From Zhongshania marina (GTDB taxonomy: Bacteria; Pseudomonadota; Gammaproteobacteria; Pseudomonadales; Spongiibacteraceae), in contig NZ_PQGG01000007.1 in assembly GCF_002915595.1 (NCBI RefSeq), positions 186,001-250,000 of the forward strand: a stretch of DNA of 64,000 nt, read 5' to 3'. The notes beneath the pieces were generated by a model that saw only the letters and a list, made by a program, of their open reading frames with translations, was not told where the DNA came from and made no database searches. The stretch's first letter is position 1, and the number at the start of each line of letters is the position of its first letter. The translations under genes and the position numbers were made by a program. Shown here piece after piece: positions 58,741 to 64,000 of this stretch.

Positions 58741-60276
58741 CTTCCCCCAACCACCCCCGCCAGGGGTTTCTATCGTCAGTACGTCGCCCGCTGCTGCGCT
58801 CATGCTGATCTTGCCGGCCAAGGTTTGACCATTAAATAGGTTGCGACCTAGCTGTGCATTGCCGCCCCCCGCCAAGCCCCAGGGTGAGAGGGAGCGTCGT
58901 TCGGTCAGCAAGGTGAATTGCGTCGGTGAGAGAAACTCAAATTCACGAATAACACCTTCTCCACCAACAAATTGGCCTTCGCCGCCAGAATGGGTGCGCA
59001 ATGCGTATCGACGCACCCGCAGCGGATAGTGCATTTCTAAACTTTCTACCGGCGTATTCAATGTATTAGTCATGTGGCTTTGCACGCCGCTCAAGCCTCG
59101 CCCCGCAGAGTGAGCCCCCATCCCGCCGGCGATGGTTTCGTAATAGTCCCAATGCGCACCAGCGCCACGGCCACCCATAGCAACATTATTCATGCTACCT
59201 TGGCTCGCGGCTGGAATAAGCTCCGGCGCAGCCTGTGCTAAGGCCCCCAATACCGCATCGGTAATTCTCATAGAGGTTTCAACATTTCCCGCCGCCACCG
59301 CGGCGGGCCGCTCTGCATTCAATAGACAGCCCTTCGGCGCAGTGATACTGATTGGCCGAAACAGCCCCGCACACACGGGCACCTCGCTGGGCATAAGGCA
59401 GCGAAAGACGTAGTACACCGCGGCGGCGGCAACCGAGAGCGGGCAGTTGATATTGCCCGCCACCTGCCGCGCGCTGCCATCAAAATCCACAGCCACATTG
59501 TCATCACCCAATTTAATACTGACCGCGATAGGCAACTCGCTGTTACCAAAGCCGTCGTCATCCATATAGTCGGTAAATTGGTAGCTGCCTTTCGGCAACT
59601 CCGCCAAGCGACGACGCGCAATACTTTCTGCATAGTCCTGCAATTGCGTCACCGCCGCACTAAACGGCACGGGCAAGGCCTCAAGCAGTTCAGCTAGACG
59701 ATGCAAGCCACTGCGATTAGCACTGATCTGCGCAATAAAATCACCATGTTGCCCATCGCCAAACCACGCATCAAGTAAGCCTTTATCTAAATTGCCACCG
59801 CGAACCAATACCGTGGGGGGAATCACCACACCTTCTTCTGCAAGCGTTTTAGACAGCGGCATAGAGCCCGGCGTCGACCCTCCAATATCGGCGTGATGCG
59901 CGCGATTTACGACAAAAGCCAGCAGCGTACCGCGACGGTCAAAGTAAGGCGCTATAACGGTAACGTCGGGGAGGTGGGTGCCGCCAAGAAAAGGATCATT
60001 TACGACGACCATATCGCCAGCTCGCCACTCGCAAGCGCTAACGATATCTGCCATAGCGTAAGCCATGCTGCCAAGATGCACAGGAATATGCGCCGCTTGC
60101 GCACATAAATCGCCGCGGGCATCAAAAATGGCACAGGAGAAATCTAAGCGATCTTTTATATTTGGCGAGAAGGCCGCACGCTGCAATACGGCCCCCATTT
60201 CCTCGCACACTGACTCCAGACGACTCACAAAAAGACCGAGTTTAACGGGGTCGAGCGTAGAAGATTGCATCGCCAT
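58738..60276 (-). CDS. Hydantoinase B/oxoprolinase-family subunit, without visible partner
   Basis: The 512-residue protein is the HyuB-type subunit of ATP-dependent hydantoinases, acetone carboxylases or 5-oxoprolinases. Signatures are CEEMGAVLQRAAFSPNIKDR with LDFSCAIFDARGDLCAQAAH, VVNDPFLGGTHLPDVT and the C-terminal GGAGEGVIREFEFL-type region (HSGGEGQFVGGEGVIREFEF). The HyuA partner, normally adjacent, is absent from both sides here. The start is unsure: ATG at 60276 or 60270, or a GTG at 60288; none has a strong ribosome-binding site. Confidence 0.88.
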   Translation of the reverse strand: MAMQSSTLDPVKLGLFVSRLESVCEEMGAVLQRAAFSPNIKDRLDFSCAIFDARGDLCAQAAHIPVHLGSMAYAMADIVSACEWRAGDMVVVNDPFLGGTHLPDVTVIAPYFDRRGTLLAFVVNRAHHADIGGSTPGSMPLSKTLAEEGVVIPPTVLVRGGNLDKGLLDAWFGDGQHGDFIAQISANRSGLHRLAELLEALPVPFSAAVTQLQDYAESIARRRLAELPKGSYQFTDYMDDDGFGNSELPIAVSIKLGDDNVAVDFDGSARQVAGNINCPLSVAAAAVYYVFRCLMPSEVPVCAGLFRPISITAPKGCLLNAERPAAVAAGNVETSMRITDAVLGALAQAAPELIPAASQGSMNNVAMGGRGAGAHWDYYETIAGGMGAHSAGRGLSGVQSHMTNTLNTPVESLEMHYPLRVRRYALRTHSGGEGQFVGGEGVIREFEFLSPTQFTLLTERRSLSPWGLAGGGNAQLGRNLFNGQTLAGKISMSAAAGDVLTIETPGGGGWGK

Positions 60277-60344
60277 AGAAAATACCACGAAAAGAGAAAG
60301 ACGCTATTATCGCCAATATCGGCGCGCTTACCAGCTCGACACAA

Positions 60345-60369
60345 ACAAAAACGGCCCGAATGGGCCGTT
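60345..60369 (-). terminator. Terminator of the second TonB receptor gene
   Basis: On the minus strand AACGGCCC-ATTC-GGGCCGTT is followed by TTT, then GTTTG. The eight-base-pair stem lies 22 bases past the receptor's stop codon. Confidence 0.75.
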
Positions 60370-60390
60370 AATCGAAGAGCTAGCCCTTCG

Positions 60391-62796
60391 CTAAAAATTA
60401 TAACGGGCGCTGATACCAATAGTGCGCGGCTGATTCACGTGATAAGCAACACGTCCGCGACCATCTCGCTCAGTATCTAAAGATAGAATCGCCTTCTCAT
60501 CCGCCGCATTATTAATAAATAACGCCGTATCCCACTGCTCCGTTTTAGCACCTAAACGCAGGTTTACAATCTGATATGCAGGCAGCTCGCGATCATACTC
60601 GTAGCTCGCTTGCGACAGCGGTCCACCGACGCCAGGGAAAAGTGTCGCACTGCCCTGACCACCATTTTCTTGGTCGGCTATCTGAGTAAAGCGAGCACCA
60701 ATATTTTGGTAAGTTGCCGTAAGATAGCCCTCCCAGGCTTCAGCGATAGGGAAGTAATAGGTCGCCGTTACAGCCATTTGAAAGCCGGGCGCGGTTGGCA
60801 GCTCATTGCCGTCACGGATGCCGCCCACAATACTGGTCACGCCACCGGTAGTAGACGTCACCTCAGAATCTAGCTCCGCCTGCACATAGCTGCCAGACAA
60901 ACCAAACTCTAAATTATCTAATGGGCGACTAAACAGCTCCACCTCAAAACCTTGGCTGTGAGCTTCAGGGACGTTATAGACCAATCTAGACGAGCACGAC
61001 CCCGCAACGACCGTTGCCTGCAGATCCTTAATATCGCTATAAAAGGCCGACATATTTAAGGTCGCCGCTCCACCAAAGATCGTGGTTTTAGCGCCCACCT
61101 CATAGTTAGTTAGTTTTTCATCCTCCCAGGTATCATTGCCGCCAAAGGTGGTTAAATCTGTGGGGCTACAGAGCGGGACATTGAGTGGATCGTTAATTCC
61201 CCCAAGACGAAAACCTTGGGACACTTGCGCATTAAGCATTACTTCATCGTTAAGGTCATAGCGCACCATAACTCGCGGTGAAACACCGTCAGAAGAGACC
61301 TTACCTTTTTTAGCAATAACCGACGCCGCATAAATACCATCGAACGTGAGTTCACGGGTTTCTTCATAATCAAACCAGCGCGCCCCTAGGATAACGGTCG
61401 TCTTGTCATTCACGTCGTAAGACAATTCACCAAACACTGCAAACTGCTCAAGCTTGTAGGGCACCTCAGAAAAATACAACTCGTCAGTTCCCGCTCGCGC
61501 CCCCGCAGTTGGCCCAGACAAATCTGCGGCCACCGGCCCTGACGCCTCGAAGCCGCTAACCAGTAATGACTGCGCATAATCGCGGCGAACGTCACTATAA
61601 AATATACCGGCAACCCACTGGAGAGCCGATTCACCAGTAGAGCTTAAACGAAACTCCTGGGTAGTTACCTCAGCTGCCGTAGTATCAAAAAGCGGCGCAT
61701 CCAGTGTGTAGATCGACTCAGCCTCACCGTAAGAGCCGCCAACAATACTCGCGTTCAATGTTGTGGCATCCCGCAAAACCAAAACATCGCGATCAGTATA
61801 AGAGGTGACCGATGTGAGTGTCAGAGTGTCTGACAGATCATAATTCACGGTTAAATCAAACAGGGTAAAGTCGTCTTCAAATTTTTCTTCTAGCTGGGTG
61901 AACTGCTCGTATTCGCCAAGCGTAACCGGCGCACGACTAGCGGGGTCTGTGTACGGGTTCGCAAGAATATTGTATTGATCCTCGCGATTGAAGCCGTCCA
62001 TTTCAATGGACTGATAGATGACCCTAGGGGTGATGGTTAAGGCGTCACTGGGCTGGAATGTCATCGCTAAACGCAGACCTTCGCGACTGCCCTCATTCAC
62101 ATCTTTATTCACACTGCCGTCGGGCTGAAGGGCATCTACATACCCAGCATATTGCTGATAATACCCAACAGCACGCAAAGCCACAGTATCGCTCAAAGGC
62201 ACATTCCAATGGCCCTTGATGTTTCCACCTTCGCTGCCTTCTTTTACTGTCTCGCCGCCCACCTGAACCGAACCGCTCTGCTCTTCAAAATTGGGTTGGT
62301 TGCTAATATAGCGAATGGTGCCCGACAAAGAGCCCGAACCAAATAAGGTACCTTGAGGGCCGCGCAATACCTCCACCCGATTGATATCGTAAAAATCTAA
62401 ATCAGGCGTAAACAGTGACATGGAGATCACAGATTCATCCATGTATACCCCAACCTGTTCTTTTACACCCGGCTGGTCACGCACTATTTGGCCAGCGGAG
62501 ATACCCCTTATCGCGACCTGACTCTGGCCAGGCCCTAAATTCTGAATGGATATACCGGCCACATTATTTGCCATGGACTCAAGATCGGTCGCGCCGCTTT
62601 GCTGCAACTTGCCCTCTGTCATTGCCGCAATAGAAAATGGTACATCCTGCAAGGTCTCAGACTGCTTACGAGCCGTAACAAGCACCTCCTCAATCACTCG
62701 CACCGACTCAGCGTGAACCGTCGGCGCAGCAACAACAAACCCCATCGCCACCGCCAAGCTCAAGCTAGTCCGTATATATCTTGGATGTTTTATCAT
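60391..62796 (-). CDS. TonB-dependent outer membrane receptor
   Basis: The 801-residue protein has a signal peptide ending near TVHAESV, a TonB box region EEVLVTARKQSETLQDVPFS, the plug with GPGQSQVAIRGISAG and EVLRGPQGTLFGSGSLSGTI, and a barrel closing with QPRTIGISARYNF. This is the large receptor class common in sphingomonads and marine gammaproteobacteria, used for diverse ligands including sterols, aromatic compounds and plant polymers. The ligand cannot be assigned. It is divergent from an iron-type alcohol dehydrogenase, which hints at catabolic use. Confidence 0.93.
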   Translation of the reverse strand: MIKHPRYIRTSLSLAVAMGFVVAAPTVHAESVRVIEEVLVTARKQSETLQDVPFSIAAMTEGKLQQSGATDLESMANNVAGISIQNLGPGQSQVAIRGISAGQIVRDQPGVKEQVGVYMDESVISMSLFTPDLDFYDINRVEVLRGPQGTLFGSGSLSGTIRYISNQPNFEEQSGSVQVGGETVKEGSEGGNIKGHWNVPLSDTVALRAVGYYQQYAGYVDALQPDGSVNKDVNEGSREGLRLAMTFQPSDALTITPRVIYQSIEMDGFNREDQYNILANPYTDPASRAPVTLGEYEQFTQLEEKFEDDFTLFDLTVNYDLSDTLTLTSVTSYTDRDVLVLRDATTLNASIVGGSYGEAESIYTLDAPLFDTTAAEVTTQEFRLSSTGESALQWVAGIFYSDVRRDYAQSLLVSGFEASGPVAADLSGPTAGARAGTDELYFSEVPYKLEQFAVFGELSYDVNDKTTVILGARWFDYEETRELTFDGIYAASVIAKKGKVSSDGVSPRVMVRYDLNDEVMLNAQVSQGFRLGGINDPLNVPLCSPTDLTTFGGNDTWEDEKLTNYEVGAKTTIFGGAATLNMSAFYSDIKDLQATVVAGSCSSRLVYNVPEAHSQGFEVELFSRPLDNLEFGLSGSYVQAELDSEVTSTTGGVTSIVGGIRDGNELPTAPGFQMAVTATYYFPIAEAWEGYLTATYQNIGARFTQIADQENGGQGSATLFPGVGGPLSQASYEYDRELPAYQIVNLRLGAKTEQWDTALFINNAADEKAILSLDTERDGRGRVAYHVNQPRTIGISARYNF

Positions 62797-63005
62797 CGCA
62801 TTCTCCCCGTTGTTATTTTTTCTTCTTATTTAAGCACTTCAAGCCTCACCGCATTTACCACGGCAAAACAACTCTCCTTTGGTATAGCAGATAGGAGAAA
62901 AAATGCACTGTATTGTGGCGATAACAACCAAGACCACCAACGGAATTTGTGTTTCAAACCCACTCCATATTAAATGCCCTGATAAATAAGAAAGAGAGCT
63001 CAATC
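62797..63005. other. Shared upstream region of TonB receptor and alcohol dehydrogenase
   Basis: This 209-base divergent gap holds no gene and no recognised riboswitch. I see no convincing Fur box. GAAAGAGAG just before 63006 is the ribosome-binding site for the dehydrogenase, and the GGGGAGAA on the minus strand next to 62796 serves the receptor. Confidence 0.5.
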
Positions 63006-64000
63006 ATGACCGCGAACATCAACCTGCCGAGAATACTTCGCATCGGCGCAGAAGCCAGCCAAATGCTGCCCGCCACCTTAAAAGAGCTTGGCTTGTCTCG
63101 TCCGCTTTTAGTAAGCGATGCCTTTATTGTTAGCCTGGGGTGGCTTACCAAGCTGCAACAGCAGCTAGACCAAGAAGGTATTTTTCATCGCAGTTTTACC
63201 GGCGTGGTGCCAGACCCCACCACCGACGCTATTTACGAGGGCTTGGCGGTATTACGCGAAAATCAGCACGACTGCGTGGTAGCCCTCGGCGGCGGCAGCG
63301 CCATCGACACCGCAAAAACCATCGCCGCAATGGCTGAGCGCGATCAGCCAATCCGACACTATAAAGTGCCGCAAACTCTGGACGACGGCTTGCCCATTAT
63401 CGCCATCCCCACCACCGCCGGCACCGGCTCAGAAACAACCCGAGTCGCCGTCATCACGGACACCGAAACCCATGAGAAAATGCTGTGCATGGGTTTCGGC
63501 TTGATGCCGGTAGCCGCGCTGGTGGATTTTGAACTCACCATGACTATGCCGCTGCGCTTAACCGCCGACACCGGTATCGACAGCCTCTGTCATGCCTTAG
63601 AGGCCTACGTTAGCCGACGCGCCAATCCGTTCACCGACACCATCGCCCTCGCCTCGATGACGGCAATTGCAAAACATCTTCGAACCGCCTGCCGCGAACC
63701 TGACAACCGCGTCGCCCGCGAAGCCATGATGCTCGCGGCGACCCAAGGCGGCATCGCCTTCTCAAACGCCTCGGTCACTCTTATTCACGGCATGAGCAGA
63801 CCGATTGGCGGTTTATTCCACGTACCCCACGGCATGAGTAACGCCATGTTATTGCCCGCCATTACAGAGTGGTCGATTAGTGGCGCACCCTCACGCTATG
63901 CCGACTGCGCCCGCGCCATGCAGCTCGCCAACGCTAGCGACAGTGACGACCAAGCAAATCAAAAGCTGGTCGCAGGTTTACGTCAGCTCTGCGCTGATTT
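63006..64000 (+). CDS. Iron-containing alcohol dehydrogenase (3' end beyond the window)
   Basis: The frame from the ATG at 63006 is open to the end of the window (331 codons of a family near 385). It has CVVALGGGSAIDTAKTIAAM, the NAD-binding GGGS, and IPTTAGTGSETTRVAVITDT. The iron-ligand region is DTGIDSLCHALEAYVSRRAN, and SRPIGGLFHVPHGMSNAMLL follows. Members oxidise short alcohols, lactaldehyde or similar with NAD. The missing part would carry the C-terminal helices. It is divergent from a TonB receptor. Confidence 0.93.
   Translation, partial: MTANINLPRILRIGAEASQMLPATLKELGLSRPLLVSDAFIVSLGWLTKLQQQLDQEGIFHRSFTGVVPDPTTDAIYEGLAVLRENQHDCVVALGGGSAIDTAKTIAAMAERDQPIRHYKVPQTLDDGLPIIAIPTTAGTGSETTRVAVITDTETHEKMLCMGFGLMPVAALVDFELTMTMPLRLTADTGIDSLCHALEAYVSRRANPFTDTIALASMTAIAKHLRTACREPDNRVAREAMMLAATQGGIAFSNASVTLIHGMSRPIGGLFHVPHGMSNAMLLPAITEWSISGAPSRYADCARAMQLANASDSDDQANQKLVAGLRQLCAD

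Noticed and set aside
58618-58839. Small plus-strand reading frame
   Set aside because: It consists largely of repeat-derived sequence and the antisense of the hyuB-like gene.
62797-63005. Cobalamin riboswitch before the TonB receptor
   Set aside because: No B12-box-like sequence was found in the 209-base gap.

Overview
The window looks like a chromosomal segment of a marine-type gammaproteobacterium near the Pseudomonadales/Cellvibrionales. This is inferred from gene order, from the tmRNA tag (ANDDNYALAA, the Pseudomonas type), and from the mix of TonB receptors, an imelysin and a sterol-desaturase-like gene. Base composition is close to balanced, with visibly AT-richer patches inside one genomic island. 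No species can be named from the sequence alone.

Region 1 (1-32000) is mostly housekeeping. On the minus strand run grpE-dnaK-dnaJ, a BrkB/YihY-type membrane protein, dapB, carA-carB-greA, rlmE-ftsH-folP-glmM-tpiA-secG, tRNA-Leu(GAG), an unrecognised 589-residue gene, and rimP-nusA (nusA is cut by the window edge). On the plus strand are yhbY, recN and bamE. Fur, RnfH, a RatA-like protein, a sodium-dependent transporter, smpB, sixA, a methyltransferase, the divergent ppk1/ppx pair and ssrA (tmRNA) follow. Readable control signals include heat-shock-type promoters before grpE and dnaK, a near-perfect LexA box before recN, a terminator hairpin in the carA leader, and two tandem terminators in the rimP leader behind a near-consensus promoter.

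Region 2 (about 32001-45261) is a genomic island inserted at the 3' end of ssrA. It carries a tyrosine integrase, a 302-residue orphan, an AlpA-like regulator, two more unrecognised genes, and a type I restriction-modification set interrupted by a Fic gene (hsdR, fic, hsdM, hsdS) and closed by a DUF3800 gene. TGGGGGCA motifs occur near both ends, in each case including a pair spaced 12 bp apart. Together with a second terminator at the right end, they mark the likely attachment arms and junction.

Region 3 (45423-64000) is accessory metabolism and transport. It opens with a divergent MarR-family regulator and zinc-type oxidoreductase sharing two identical palindromes. A lipoprotein hydrolase, a cupredoxin-like protein and a multi-pass membrane protein follow. 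Next come a DUF4856 lipoprotein, an imelysin lipoprotein, a FecA-like TonB receptor and a sterol-desaturase-family protein, preceded by a Fur-box-like sequence, so this is plausibly an iron-responsive uptake locus. The window ends with a monothiol glutaredoxin, a lone hydantoinase-B/oxoprolinase-like subunit, a second TonB receptor and a truncated iron-containing alcohol dehydrogenase.

A dispersed repeat built on GTCGGA units forms long imperfect inverted repeats in three intergenic gaps (carA-carB, recN-fur, grxD-hyuB). A related GACGGGA-type inverted repeat lies between dnaK and dnaJ.
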